From the NCBI RefSeq assembly GCF_011777505.1, contig NZ_JAATJT010000002.1, forward strand, positions 124,001-188,000: a stretch of DNA of 64,000 bases, in the 5' to 3' direction. Source of the DNA: Gaetbulibacter sp. S0825 (lineage in GTDB: Bacteria > Bacteroidota > Bacteroidia > Flavobacteriales > Flavobacteriaceae). Made by a program: the position numbers and the translations under genes. Positions 33,671 through 42,629 of the stretch are shown here, piece after piece. The notes under the pieces are model-generated. The model was not told where the DNA came from and did no database searches. It saw nothing but the letters and a program-made list of their open reading frames with translations. Positions within the stretch are counted from its first letter, which is position 1. Every line of letters begins with the position of its first letter.

Positions 33671-34714
33671 TTGGGCAATCAGCTTTTATTTTTCTTTTGT
33701 GCATTAGGAGTATTTAATGGCTTCTTAGTGAGTCTGTACTTGTTGTTTTTTGCTAAGCAAAAGCGAATTCAAAACACATTTTTTGGAATGTTAGTTTTAA
33801 TGCTAACTGTACGAATTGGAAAATCCTTATATACAATTTTCACGTTAAAGGAGGATAGAAATTTATTAATACTCCAAATAGGTTTGTCAGCCTGTTTTTT
33901 AATAGGCGTTTCGTTGTATTATTATTTGAAGTCTTCGGTAGAGAATACTAAGATAATACCTAAATTATGGAAGGTACATTTTATAACTTTATTTTTATTT
34001 GTGGTTATTGGTGGGCTTTTAAAGCCATACACAACAAATAATGATTTTTGGACGACCTTTTTTGTTCAGTTTATTTATACAGTATGGGGAATGTATGTGT
34101 TGGCTTCAGGATATGTTTTAAAGGGTATTTTAAAAAAGATCTTTAATAAAGATGAAAAATGTACAACTGCTGAGCTTTGGTTATTCAATGTTTTTATTGC
34201 TAATTTACTTATTTATATAGCCTACATTATTGGATACTTTTATCTTTATTATGTTGGCACACTCACTTTTTCTTTTGTGTTTTATGGCTTACTTTTTTTC
34301 TTGTTATTTAAGAATAATAGGGACAATGTTTTTAAAGATATTCCTGAAAAGTATGCTTCTAAAAAAATTGAAAATGAGGAGGCTCTTTTAATAATAGAGA
34401 AACTCGAAAAGGTTATGTTGCAAAAGGAACTATATAAAAATCCCAATATAAAATTAAGCAGTATTGCTAAAGAACTACACATATCCTCTCATAGATTATC
34501 CCAACTTTTAAATGATAATCTAGGTAAAAGTTTTGCGCAATACATTAGTGAAAGTAGGATTGAAGAAGCAAAAAAACTAATAACCAAAAAAAGCGACTAT
34601 ACATTTGAGGCTATTGGTTATGAAGCTGGTTTTTCTTCACGTTCTGCTTTCTATGCTACCTTTAAAAAGCTTACTGGAATAACACCAGCAGCGTTTCGAG
34701 ATTCGCAGACATAA
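33671..34714 (+). CDS. membrane-bound AraC-family regulator
   Basis: A 347-residue protein, with TTG as the only reasonable start: an in-frame stop lies 10 bases upstream and the next ATG is about 40 codons in, inside helix 2. About seven membrane helices occupy residues 5-220. A cytoplasmic AraC-type HTH pair follows (about 245-345): LSSIAKELHISSHRLSQLLN and EAIGYEAGFSSRSAFYATFK. It is a one-component membrane regulator of a type frequent in Flavobacteriia. It probably controls the operon starting 100 bases downstream. Confidence 0.88.
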   Translation: MGNQLLFFFCALGVFNGFLVSLYLLFFAKQKRIQNTFFGMLVLMLTVRIGKSLYTIFTLKEDRNLLILQIGLSACFLIGVSLYYYLKSSVENTKIIPKLWKVHFITLFLFVVIGGLLKPYTTNNDFWTTFFVQFIYTVWGMYVLASGYVLKGILKKIFNKDEKCTTAELWLFNVFIANLLIYIAYIIGYFYLYYVGTLTFSFVFYGLLFFLLFKNNRDNVFKDIPEKYASKKIENEEALLIIEKLEKVMLQKELYKNPNIKLSSIAKELHISSHRLSQLLNDNLGKSFAQYISESRIEEAKKLITKKSDYTFEAIGYEAGFSSRSAFYATFKKLTGITPAAFRDSQT

Positions 34715-34813
34715 CATGTCTAAAATTATAATTTAGGACACCTGTTTTATAACTCACAATACATTCTTCATTTCATTTTTGCAATTTTGAGTAATATTTA
34801 AAACACTATAAAA

Positions 34814-35242
34814 ATGAAACATAGAATTATTATTGCTATAGTATTATTAGCTACTCAATTTTCAATAGCGCAATCAGAAGCATCTTTAATTGAAAAAACA
34901 CTTCAAAAATATATGGAAGGAAGTTCTTATGTGAAGCTAGAAATGCTTAAAAGCGCTTTTACAGATAATGGTACGTTGTATTTAACAGGAAGAGACGGCT
35001 TGTTTAAAAGATATACTCCAAATGAATATGTCGACTTTTTTAAAAATGCAGAAAAAGGAAAGTTTAATGGTCGTGATGCAAAAGTACTAGCAATAGAAGT
35101 TGTAAAAGATATTGCAACTGCTAAGGTTGAAATAGCAGGTCCTGAAAGAAAATGGGTTTATATTGATTTGTTCTTGTTAAAGAAGTTTGATGATGCATGG
35201 AAAATAATTAGTAAAACGGCTACTAGAGTAGATGATAATTAA
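34814..35242 (+). CDS. secreted NTF2-like (lumazine-binding-type) protein, copy A
   Basis: A 142-residue exported protein (signal ending FSIAQ). The NTF2-like cone fold is suggested by ASLIEKTLQKYMEGSSYVKL, an F-x-DNGTLY strand and a terminal WKIISKTATRVD. It belongs to the Lumazine_bd_2-like group common in this phylum. A paralogue lies at 37988 with the same plan. No catalytic residues can be stated. First gene after the AraC regulator. Confidence 0.82.
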   Translation: MKHRIIIAIVLLATQFSIAQSEASLIEKTLQKYMEGSSYVKLEMLKSAFTDNGTLYLTGRDGLFKRYTPNEYVDFFKNAEKGKFNGRDAKVLAIEVVKDIATAKVEIAGPERKWVYIDLFLLKKFDDAWKIISKTATRVDDN

Positions 35243-35251
35243 TATTCAATA

Positions 35252-35788
35252 ATGAAAAAAATATTATTAATTCTATTTATAGCTTTCACAACAATATCTG
35301 TAAAAGCGCAAGAAAGTAAGATAACTACATTCCATAGAATGCTTATCCTTAATAAGGAAAACAAGTTGATGGTTGTAAAAATAAAGAACAAAGATTTTTG
35401 GGTAACTCCTGGGCTTTATCAAAATAGCAAACAAACTATAAAACAAGGTATAGATAGTATTGCATCTACTTATGGTATTAAAGTGTACAATATGAAATTA
35501 AGAGGAGTGTATGGTCTAAAAAATCCAACTCAAAACCATTTTTCTTCTAGGAACATTTTTGTAATGAGTACTGACTCTATAGATAAGCACATACCAGAAA
35601 TAATAGGAGAGATTCTATGGCTAGATATTAACGAAGCGGTCAAGAAAATTAATATCCCTCATATAAATGATTTTATAAAGGATATATATAAGCACCCAAA
35701 TAGCTTGAGGTCTGGAACTGTAGAGCGATTTGAAAAAAATGGCAAACTAGTTTCAAAAATCTCAGAAAAATTTTATAACATCAATTAG
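35252..35788 (+). CDS. secreted Nudix-like protein without the Nudix box
   Basis: A 178-residue protein with signal peptide (MKKILLILFIAFTTISVKAQ). The middle follows a Nudix fold: MLILNKENKLMVVKI, then DFWVTPGLY, a helix QTIKQGIDSIASTYGI at the Nudix-box place, and GEILWLDINEAVKKI. The consensus Nudix box GxxxxxExxxxxxxREUxEExGU is not kept: the Glu residues that bind metal are missing in this helix. It is thus a fold-level guess, with hydrolase activity unlikely. It starts 9 bases after copy A of the NTF2-like genes and 8 bases before the DUF5916 gene. Confidence 0.55.
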   Translation: MKKILLILFIAFTTISVKAQESKITTFHRMLILNKENKLMVVKIKNKDFWVTPGLYQNSKQTIKQGIDSIASTYGIKVYNMKLRGVYGLKNPTQNHFSSRNIFVMSTDSIDKHIPEIIGEILWLDINEAVKKINIPHINDFIKDIYKHPNSLRSGTVERFEKNGKLVSKISEKFYNIN

Positions 35789-35796
35789 TAATATAA

Positions 35797-37956
35797 ATGA
35801 AGCAAGCATTTTTAATTATTGCACTATTTTTTATAGTAAAAATTAGTTCTCAAACATCTAATATTACTTTTGTTGATACTAAAATTGAAATTGATGGAAA
35901 ACTAGAAGAATCTGTTTGGGAAACTTTACCAGAAAACACCAATTTTTATAATTATTTACCTACAGATGTCGGTTTAGCAAAAAATCAAACTTCTGTAAAA
36001 TTATTTCACAATGGTGAGTATTTGTATGTTAGTGCAACTTATTTTGATTCTACAGATAAAACACAGGTAAGCACTTTAAAAAGAGATACTTCAATTTTTT
36101 TAAGTGATTCTTTCGTAATGATTTTAGATACGCAAAATCAAGAACAAAATGGATATTTTTTCGCAGTTAACTCGTTAGGAAATCAAACAGATGGTTTGGT
36201 TAGTAGAGTAAACGATAGCTATAATTTAAGCTTTAGTTGGAATACTATTTGGCAATCTGAGACTTTTCTAAATAGTAATAAAAAGCAATACGAAATTGCT
36301 ATCCCTCTTAAATCATTAAATTTCAATAAAGAGAATAACATATTTGGTATTCAATTTTATGTACGAGATATAAAAAATAATTCATGGACTATTTTAAAGA
36401 ATGTTAAACGTAATTATGCCAATTTGGATTTACGTTTCACTGAAAAATTCTTAATAGAAAACCTTCCAGAAAAGTCAAATTCAAGATTTACAACTACACC
36501 ATCCTTAACTGCAAATTATCAAAATGATGTTATAAATAATGTAGATGACACCGCATTTAAAGCAAGTTTAGATGTTCAATACAACCTTACGTCATCTTTA
36601 AAAATGGATGCAACGATTAATCCAGATTTCTCGCAAATTGATGTTGACCAACAAGTAACAAACTTAACTAGGTTTTCTGTTTTTTTTCCTGAGCAAAGAA
36701 ACTTCTTTCTCGAAAACTCCGATTTGTTTTCAAATCTAGGAGTAGATGGTATTAATCCATTTTATTCAAGAAGAGTAGGAGCTAATAGTGATATACAGTT
36801 TGGGTTAAAACTATCTGGAAATATATCTCCCAAAACCAGAATAGGTGTTTTAAATGTTCAAACAGATGAAGAAGCAGCAGTTGTATCACAAAATTTTGGA
36901 ACTTTAGTTTTAGAGCAACAACTTTCTAAAAATTTTGTAACAACAGCTTTTTTTATTAATCGCCAGCAAACCGATAATTTTGATTTTGTGAACGATTATA
37001 ATCGAGTTACAGGAATTAATCTAAATTATAAATCTGATAATAATAGATGGATTGGTTTAGCGAATTATGGAAAGAGTCTAAATGATGGTATCTCTGGAGA
37101 TAATAGTTTTTATAATGCTGGAATTTGGTTTAACAAAAGAGGATTAGAGTGGAACGCTTCTATTAAAAATGTTTGCAAAAACTATATTACTGATGTTGGT
37201 TTTACACCAAGATTATATAATTATGATGCAATAAACGATTTAGTGGTTAGAGAGGGTTATACACAAACAACTGTAGGAGTAGAGTATCAAAAATTCTACG
37301 AACAGTCTAAAACTATAAACTCTGTTCGTTTCTTAAATTATAATAACAACACTTACTTTGATGATGGTGGTGTAATGAGCCAATCGTCACACTTTTTAAA
37401 TTCAGCAGTTTTTTTTAAGAATTTATCTTCAGTGTATTATGTGTATAAGTATGACATTATCGATTTAAAGTATGGTTTTAATCCGCTTAGTGAAGGGAAT
37501 GCTTTAGTCCCAAATGAGTATCGTTTTGGTATTTTAAAAGTTGGATACAATTCGGCAAACAATCAAAAATTTCGGTACCGTTTTAATTTACAAAAAGGGT
37601 CTTATTACAATGGAAAGAGGTTCACAGCTGGTGCTTATGTAAATTATCAACTATTACCTTTTGCTAGTTTTGAAGCATCTTATGATATTAATGAGATAGA
37701 TTTAAATGTATTGGGAAAAGAAACGTTTCATTTGGCTCGATTTACAAAAGAAATTTTCTTCAATAATAGATTGAACTGGACTACTTATGTACAATACAAT
37801 ACGCAAAGAAATAATTTTAATATAAATAGTAGATTGCAATGGGAGTATAAGCCATTGTCGTATGTGTATTTTGTGATAACTGATAATTTCAATAAGGATA
37901 TACATAGAAAAGATTGGGGAATTGCTTTTAAAATGAACTATCGATTAGATTTTTAA
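35797..37956 (+). CDS. DUF5916 outer-membrane protein with CBM9-like N-terminus
   Basis: A 719-residue exported protein (signal MKQAFLIIALFFIVKISSQ). Residues about 25-210 look like the CBM9-like domain (KIEIDGKLEESVWETLPE, and FAVNSLGNQTDGLV). The rest is a DUF5916-type beta-barrel, with PDFSQIDVDQQVTNLTRFSV and FFPEQRNFFLENSDLF, both family hallmarks. The C-terminus ends RLDF with Phe, as in outer-membrane barrels. A role in surface binding or uptake of a polymer is plausible but not shown. It sits in the AraC-controlled operon between two NTF2-like genes. Confidence 0.88.
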   Translation: MKQAFLIIALFFIVKISSQTSNITFVDTKIEIDGKLEESVWETLPENTNFYNYLPTDVGLAKNQTSVKLFHNGEYLYVSATYFDSTDKTQVSTLKRDTSIFLSDSFVMILDTQNQEQNGYFFAVNSLGNQTDGLVSRVNDSYNLSFSWNTIWQSETFLNSNKKQYEIAIPLKSLNFNKENNIFGIQFYVRDIKNNSWTILKNVKRNYANLDLRFTEKFLIENLPEKSNSRFTTTPSLTANYQNDVINNVDDTAFKASLDVQYNLTSSLKMDATINPDFSQIDVDQQVTNLTRFSVFFPEQRNFFLENSDLFSNLGVDGINPFYSRRVGANSDIQFGLKLSGNISPKTRIGVLNVQTDEEAAVVSQNFGTLVLEQQLSKNFVTTAFFINRQQTDNFDFVNDYNRVTGINLNYKSDNNRWIGLANYGKSLNDGISGDNSFYNAGIWFNKRGLEWNASIKNVCKNYITDVGFTPRLYNYDAINDLVVREGYTQTTVGVEYQKFYEQSKTINSVRFLNYNNNTYFDDGGVMSQSSHFLNSAVFFKNLSSVYYVYKYDIIDLKYGFNPLSEGNALVPNEYRFGILKVGYNSANNQKFRYRFNLQKGSYYNGKRFTAGAYVNYQLLPFASFEASYDINEIDLNVLGKETFHLARFTKEIFFNNRLNWTTYVQYNTQRNNFNINSRLQWEYKPLSYVYFVITDNFNKDIHRKDWGIAFKMNYRLDF

Positions 37957-37987
37957 TAACTTTAGAGAAAATAAACATCAATTAAAA

Positions 37988-38401
37988 ATGAAAAAAACGT
38001 TATTACTTCTCGCAATTTTTTTAGGAACATTATCAGCAAATGCACAAACAGAAACTGAAAAAATAAACAAACCTTTAATGGATTATATAGAAGGAACAGC
38101 CAATGGAGAACCAGATAGATTAAAACGTGCATTTCATCCAGATTTTAATTTATACTTTGTTCAAAATGATTCTGTGAAAGCTTGGTCTGGTAAAGGATAC
38201 ATTTCTAATGTAAAACAAGGAAGAAAAAGTAATAGAATTGGTCAAATTGTATCTGTAGATTTTGTTAATGATGCTGCTATAGCAAAAATAGAAATTGATA
38301 TGCCAGACAGAAAACGTCTTTATACAGATTATTTGATGCTATTAAAAGTAAAAGGTGAATGGAAAATTATTCATAAATCATTCACATTTATAGAGTATTA
38401 A
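37988..38401 (+). CDS. secreted NTF2-like (lumazine-binding-type) protein, copy B
   Basis: A 137-residue exported protein (signal ending GTLSANAQ), paralogous to the gene at 34814. Shared features: NKPLMDYIEGTANGEPDRLK at the first helix, a middle strand AIAKIEIDMPDRKRLYTDY (copy A: ATAKVEIAGPERKWVYIDL), and the end WKIIHKSFTFIEY. Copies A and B flank the Nudix-like and DUF5916 genes. Function unknown. Confidence 0.82.
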   Translation: MKKTLLLLAIFLGTLSANAQTETEKINKPLMDYIEGTANGEPDRLKRAFHPDFNLYFVQNDSVKAWSGKGYISNVKQGRKSNRIGQIVSVDFVNDAAIAKIEIDMPDRKRLYTDYLMLLKVKGEWKIIHKSFTFIEY

Positions 38402-38454
38402 AAGTACACTTTAATTCTTAAGTACTAATTTCATTTTATTTATAAAACATAAAA

Positions 38455-38473
38455 AATACTCAAATTGAGTATT
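38455..38473. repeat. 19-bp palindrome AATACTCAA-A-TTGAGTATT
   Basis: A perfect inverted repeat with a single central base, 54 bases after copy B and 62 bases before the metzincin gene. The RNA form would have almost no loop and no T-run follows on the plus strand. An operator for the metzincin gene is as likely as a terminator. Confidence 0.45.
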
Positions 38474-38534
38474 GTATGATTGTAAATGGTTTCTCACCTT
38501 TAAGGGGCTATTTATTAACTAAAAACTTTATAAA

Positions 38535-39530
38535 ATGAAATTAATTAGACAAATTACATGTATCATGGCATTGTCATTATTTTTTTGGTCATGTCAAACA
38601 GAAGAAATTACTCAGCCTGAAGAGCCTCAAAGTTTAGCAACTGAGGCTTTTATTGGTAATGAAGTTGATGCTGCTAGTAATGCACGTGGTAGTGGATTAC
38701 TAACAATTACATCTGAGTACCTTGATGGTATAAATGATGCTTTAGCAGCTAAAGGAATGAACTATAGAGTTGCGTCTGCAGAACTTATTACAGCTAGTGG
38801 TTCTCATGAAGCAGGTAATACTGTATTATCAAAAATTGTAGGAAACAAACAATTGACTGCTGATTTTGTGCCTGGTGATACACGACGAGCATGGAGCTCA
38901 GATAGTGGAAACACAATTACTTATGCCATAGATACAACAGGAGATGCTGTGCCTATATCTGATGATGTTTTCGGTACTAATACTAATACTGATGCTGCTA
39001 TAGAGCGTGCAACGGATACTTGGAGAGATGTTAACTGTTCTGATTTGGGATTAATTAGAAATGATGATTTTGGAGTTGATATTGGAGTAGTTGCATTCAT
39101 AAATGGTCTTGGAGGATCTCCTTTTGTATTTGCAGATGTACAACATGGAGGGTTTAGAGATATTAATTACGCAGCTGGTGTTTTAGGAGTTACTCATACT
39201 TTTGTTTTTACTGATATTGATGGCCCAACAGATGTTGATAATAATGGAAAAGCTGATGTTGCTTTTAGAGAAATATATTATGACCCTTCTTGGATTTGGG
39301 GTGACAATGGTGATGGCACTAATATTGACGTTGAATCTATAGCTGTTCATGAAATAGGTCATGGATTAAGTCAAGGACATTTTGGAACAGTTAAGTTTAA
39401 AAACAATGGAGCTATTAAGGCCTCACCAAGAGCAGTTATGAATGCTTTATATACGGGTCCTTATGTAGAATTGGCTGGTACAGATAATGGTGGTCACTGT
39501 AGTAATTGGGGAGAGTGGCCAAATAATTGA
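38535..39530 (+). CDS. metzincin-type zinc metalloprotease lipoprotein
   Basis: A 331-residue protein with a lipoprotein signal (IMALSLFFWSC-Q). The catalytic helix is H272-E-I-G-H276-GLSQG-H282, the HExxHxxGxxH-type metzincin signature with Gln in the penultimate place. A Met-turn SPRAVMNALY follows about 25 residues later. A propeptide-like region covers about 30-110. The domain is close to M10/matrixin-like families. It is alone in its transcription unit and ends at a bidirectional terminator. Confidence 0.85.
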   Translation: MKLIRQITCIMALSLFFWSCQTEEITQPEEPQSLATEAFIGNEVDAASNARGSGLLTITSEYLDGINDALAAKGMNYRVASAELITASGSHEAGNTVLSKIVGNKQLTADFVPGDTRRAWSSDSGNTITYAIDTTGDAVPISDDVFGTNTNTDAAIERATDTWRDVNCSDLGLIRNDDFGVDIGVVAFINGLGGSPFVFADVQHGGFRDINYAAGVLGVTHTFVFTDIDGPTDVDNNGKADVAFREIYYDPSWIWGDNGDGTNIDVESIAVHEIGHGLSQGHFGTVKFKNNGAIKASPRAVMNALYTGPYVELAGTDNGGHCSNWGEWPNN

Positions 39531-39554
39531 TAATAAAATTCAATTAATTTATAT

Positions 39555-39584
39555 AAAAAAACGCCTCATTTAGAGGCGTTTTTT
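39555..39584. terminator. bidirectional terminator
   Basis: Stem ACGCCTC/GAGGCGT with loop ATTTA, flanked by an A-run and a T-run. It lies between the metzincin gene and the convergent acyl-CoA dehydrogenase gene, the end of the fad operon. Confidence 0.9.
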
Positions 39585-39602
39585 ATCCAACCAACCAAAA
39601 GT

Positions 39603-41405
39603 CTAAAAACAATATTTGTTTTCAACTTTTACTTTCTCTGCGATTTCTTTGCGTAAATCTACAATGTCTGGATAGTTTGTATATTTAGTAAAACGCTTAA
39701 GCCCCATTAACATCATGCGTTGTTCGTCACCTTCAGCAAATGAGATAATACTCTCTTTCCCTTTTTCTTCAATAATATCAACAGCATGATATAAATATAG
39801 TTTTGCCATTGCTATTTGTACTGACTGAGCTTCTTCACCAAAGCGTTTGGCATTTTTTTCAGTTCTTAAAATAGTAGACTCAGCCATATAGATTTCAATT
39901 AAAATATCTGCTGCTGCTATTAATAATTGTTGATGCGATTCTAAATCTGGTCCAAATTTTTGTACTGCACCACCAGCAACCATTAAGAAGGTTTTTTTAA
40001 GTTTCTTAATCATTTCTTTTTCTTCTGAAAATAACTCATAATAATCTGGTGTATCAAACGAAGGAATACCCATGAGTTCTTCTTGAACCGCTTGTGCTGG
40101 ACCTAATAAATCTACATGTCCTTTCATGGCTTTTTTTACAAGCATTCCTACGGAAAGCATTCGGTTGATTTCGTTTGTACCTTCGTAAATACGAGCAATA
40201 CGAGCATCTCTCCAAGCTGCTTCCATTGGTGTTTCTTCAGAGAATCCCATTCCCCCAAAAATCTGAATACCTTCATCAGCGCAGTTTTGTACGTCTTCAG
40301 ATACTGCTACTTTTAGGATAGAACATTCAATCGCATATTCTTCAACACCTTTAAGTTCTGCTTCTTGATGTGAATTTCCTGCTGCTTCACGTAACGCTAT
40401 TCTATCTTCAATGTTTTTTGCAGCTCTATAGGTTGCAGATTCACCTGCATAAGCACTTGTAGCCATTTCTGCTATTTTTACTTTAATAGCACCAAACTCA
40501 GATATTGGTGTTTTAAATTGCTTACGTTCATTGGCATATTGTACACCTAATGATGTGATGCGTCTTTGTGAGTCTAAACAAGCAGCTGCTAATTTTATAC
40601 GACCAACGTTAAGAGCATTCATTGCAATTTTGAAACCATTTCCTCTTTCGGATAGCATGTTTTCAACAGGAACTACAGTATCATTAAAAAATACTTGTCT
40701 TGTTGATGAAGCACGAATACCTAGTTTGTGTTCTTCTTCACCTAGCGTAATACCGTTGGGATTATCTTTATCATATTCTACAATGAAACCTGTAATATTT
40801 TTATCATCTTCAATTCTTGCAAATACAATCATTAAACGACAGAATCCAGCATTGGAAATCCACATTTTCTGTCCGTTAATCTTATAAGATTTTCCATCTT
40901 CAGAAAGCGTTGCAGTTGTTTTACCAGAATTGGCATCACTACCTGCTCCAGGTTCTGTTAAGCAATAAGCTCCAAACCATTCACCAGAAGCTAATTTTGG
41001 CACATATTTTTGTTTTTGCTCTTCGGTACCATATAGTGTAATTGGTAAAGTTCCTATTCCAGTGTGTGCACCAAATGCTGTACTAAATGAACCAGTACCA
41101 GATGATATATAATCACAGGTTAAAACCGTTGACACAAATCCCATTCCTAAACCACCATAGGCTTCAGGAACTGCTACACTAAGAAATCCGAGTTCTCCAG
41201 CTTTTTGCATACATTCCTCAGTTAAGGCATAGTCTTTTGCTTCAAAGCGTGCTTTATGAGGAATAATTTCACGGTCGTTAAATTCCATAACCGCTTCTTT
41301 CATCATGTTTTGCTCTTCTGAAAAGTCTTCAGGAGTAAAAACGTCTTCACAGTTAGTTTCTTTTACTAGAAACTGACCTCCTCTTAATAATTCTTTTTCT
41401 TCCAT
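39603..41405 (-). CDS. fadE: acyl-CoA dehydrogenase (FadE-type)
   Basis: A 600-residue cytoplasmic FAD enzyme doing the first oxidation of beta-oxidation. It has AYCLTEPGAGSDANSG (substrate and FAD loop), WISNAGFCRLM and the catalytic Glu in RIYEGTNEINRML. It is longer than the classical ~380-residue enzymes, with an extra C-terminal helical domain (about 440-600), as in very-long-chain dehydrogenases. It is the last gene of marR-fadN-4HB-fadA-fadE, 23 bases after fadA. Electrons would go to an electron-transfer flavoprotein encoded elsewhere. Confidence 0.93.
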   Translation of the reverse strand: MEEKELLRGGQFLVKETNCEDVFTPEDFSEEQNMMKEAVMEFNDREIIPHKARFEAKDYALTEECMQKAGELGFLSVAVPEAYGGLGMGFVSTVLTCDYISSGTGSFSTAFGAHTGIGTLPITLYGTEEQKQKYVPKLASGEWFGAYCLTEPGAGSDANSGKTTATLSEDGKSYKINGQKMWISNAGFCRLMIVFARIEDDKNITGFIVEYDKDNPNGITLGEEEHKLGIRASSTRQVFFNDTVVPVENMLSERGNGFKIAMNALNVGRIKLAAACLDSQRRITSLGVQYANERKQFKTPISEFGAIKVKIAEMATSAYAGESATYRAAKNIEDRIALREAAGNSHQEAELKGVEEYAIECSILKVAVSEDVQNCADEGIQIFGGMGFSEETPMEAAWRDARIARIYEGTNEINRMLSVGMLVKKAMKGHVDLLGPAQAVQEELMGIPSFDTPDYYELFSEEKEMIKKLKKTFLMVAGGAVQKFGPDLESHQQLLIAAADILIEIYMAESTILRTEKNAKRFGEEAQSVQIAMAKLYLYHAVDIIEEKGKESIISFAEGDEQRMMLMGLKRFTKYTNYPDIVDLRKEIAEKVKVENKYCF

Positions 41406-41428
41406 TACTTTATCGTTTGGGTATTTCT

Positions 41429-42619
41429 TTAGTTTAAAAATTCAAATATTCCACAGGCGCCTTGTCCAGTTCCCACACACATGGTTACAGCACCATATTT
41501 ACCTTTCATATTGCGCTTTCTCATTTCATCAAATAACTGAACAGATAATTTTGCTCCAGTACAACCAAGAGGATGACCAAGCGCTATTGCACCACCATTT
41601 ACATTAATAATATCAGGATTAAGATTAAGTTCTCTAATTACAGCTAGAGACTGAGAAGCAAAGGCTTCATTTAACTCTATTAATTCTAAATCATCTTGAT
41701 TCAATCCAGCTTGCTTAAGTGCTTTTGGGATGGCCTTTACTGGTCCAATTCCCATGATACGAGGTTCAACACCAGCAGCAGCATAGTTTACTAAGCGAGC
41801 AATTGGTTCAAGGTTTAATTCCTTTACCATGTCTTCACTCATTATCATCACAAAAGCAGCGCCATCGCTCATTTGAGACGAATTTCCAGCTGTAACACTA
41901 CCACCTTGAGCAAATACAGGACGAAGTTTAGCCAAGGCTTCAAGATTTGTTCCTTTACGAGGCCCTTCATCTTTAGTCACCGTGTATTTTTTTGTTGCTT
42001 TCTTTCCGTTATCATCTATGTATGTTTGCTCTACATCAATAGGAACAATTTGGTCTTGAAAACGGTTTTCCGCCTGCGCTTTTAAGGCTTTCATGTGTGA
42101 ATTAAAAGCAAACTCATCTTGGTCTTCACGAGACACTTTAAATTGATTAGCAACTGCTTCAGCAGTATTTCCCATTCCCCAATAATAATCTTCGTGACCT
42201 GCTTTTACAGTATCATAATTTAATTCTGGTTTAAATCCTGTCATTGGTACAGCACTCATGCTTTCTGCACCTCCAGCAATAATGCAATCTGCCATCCCTG
42301 CTTGAATTTTTGCAGTTGCAATACCAATGGTTTCTATGCCTGAAGCACAAAATCGATTAACGGTAACTCCAGGAACATCAACACTATTTAACCCGATTAA
42401 TGAAATAAATCGTGCCATATTTAATCCTTGAGAACCTTCAGGCATTGCGTTTCCAACAATAACATCATCAATTCTGGTTTTATCAAAACCTGGTAATTCC
42501 TTCATCATGTGTTGAATGGTTTCTGCTGCTAATTCATCGGTTCTTTTAAAACGGAATACACCTTTTGGTGCTTTACCAACGGCAGTTCTATATGCTTTTA
42601 CTATATATGCTTGTTTCAT
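41429..42619 (-). CDS. fadA: acetyl-CoA C-acyltransferase (thiolase)
   Basis: A 396-residue cytoplasmic thiolase cleaving 3-ketoacyl-CoA. The acyl-carrying Cys is C91 in VNRFCASGIE. The second site has NGGAIALGHPLGCTGA (His) and MCVGTGQGACGI (Cys). Length is normal. It forms the beta-oxidation trio with the neighbouring fadN and fadE genes. It lies 27 bases after the small four-helix-bundle gene that interrupts the operon. Confidence 0.94.
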   Translation of the reverse strand: MKQAYIVKAYRTAVGKAPKGVFRFKRTDELAAETIQHMMKELPGFDKTRIDDVIVGNAMPEGSQGLNMARFISLIGLNSVDVPGVTVNRFCASGIETIGIATAKIQAGMADCIIAGGAESMSAVPMTGFKPELNYDTVKAGHEDYYWGMGNTAEAVANQFKVSREDQDEFAFNSHMKALKAQAENRFQDQIVPIDVEQTYIDDNGKKATKKYTVTKDEGPRKGTNLEALAKLRPVFAQGGSVTAGNSSQMSDGAAFVMIMSEDMVKELNLEPIARLVNYAAAGVEPRIMGIGPVKAIPKALKQAGLNQDDLELIELNEAFASQSLAVIRELNLNPDIINVNGGAIALGHPLGCTGAKLSVQLFDEMRKRNMKGKYGAVTMCVGTGQGACGIFEFLN

Positions 42620-42629
42620 TTAATTATAG

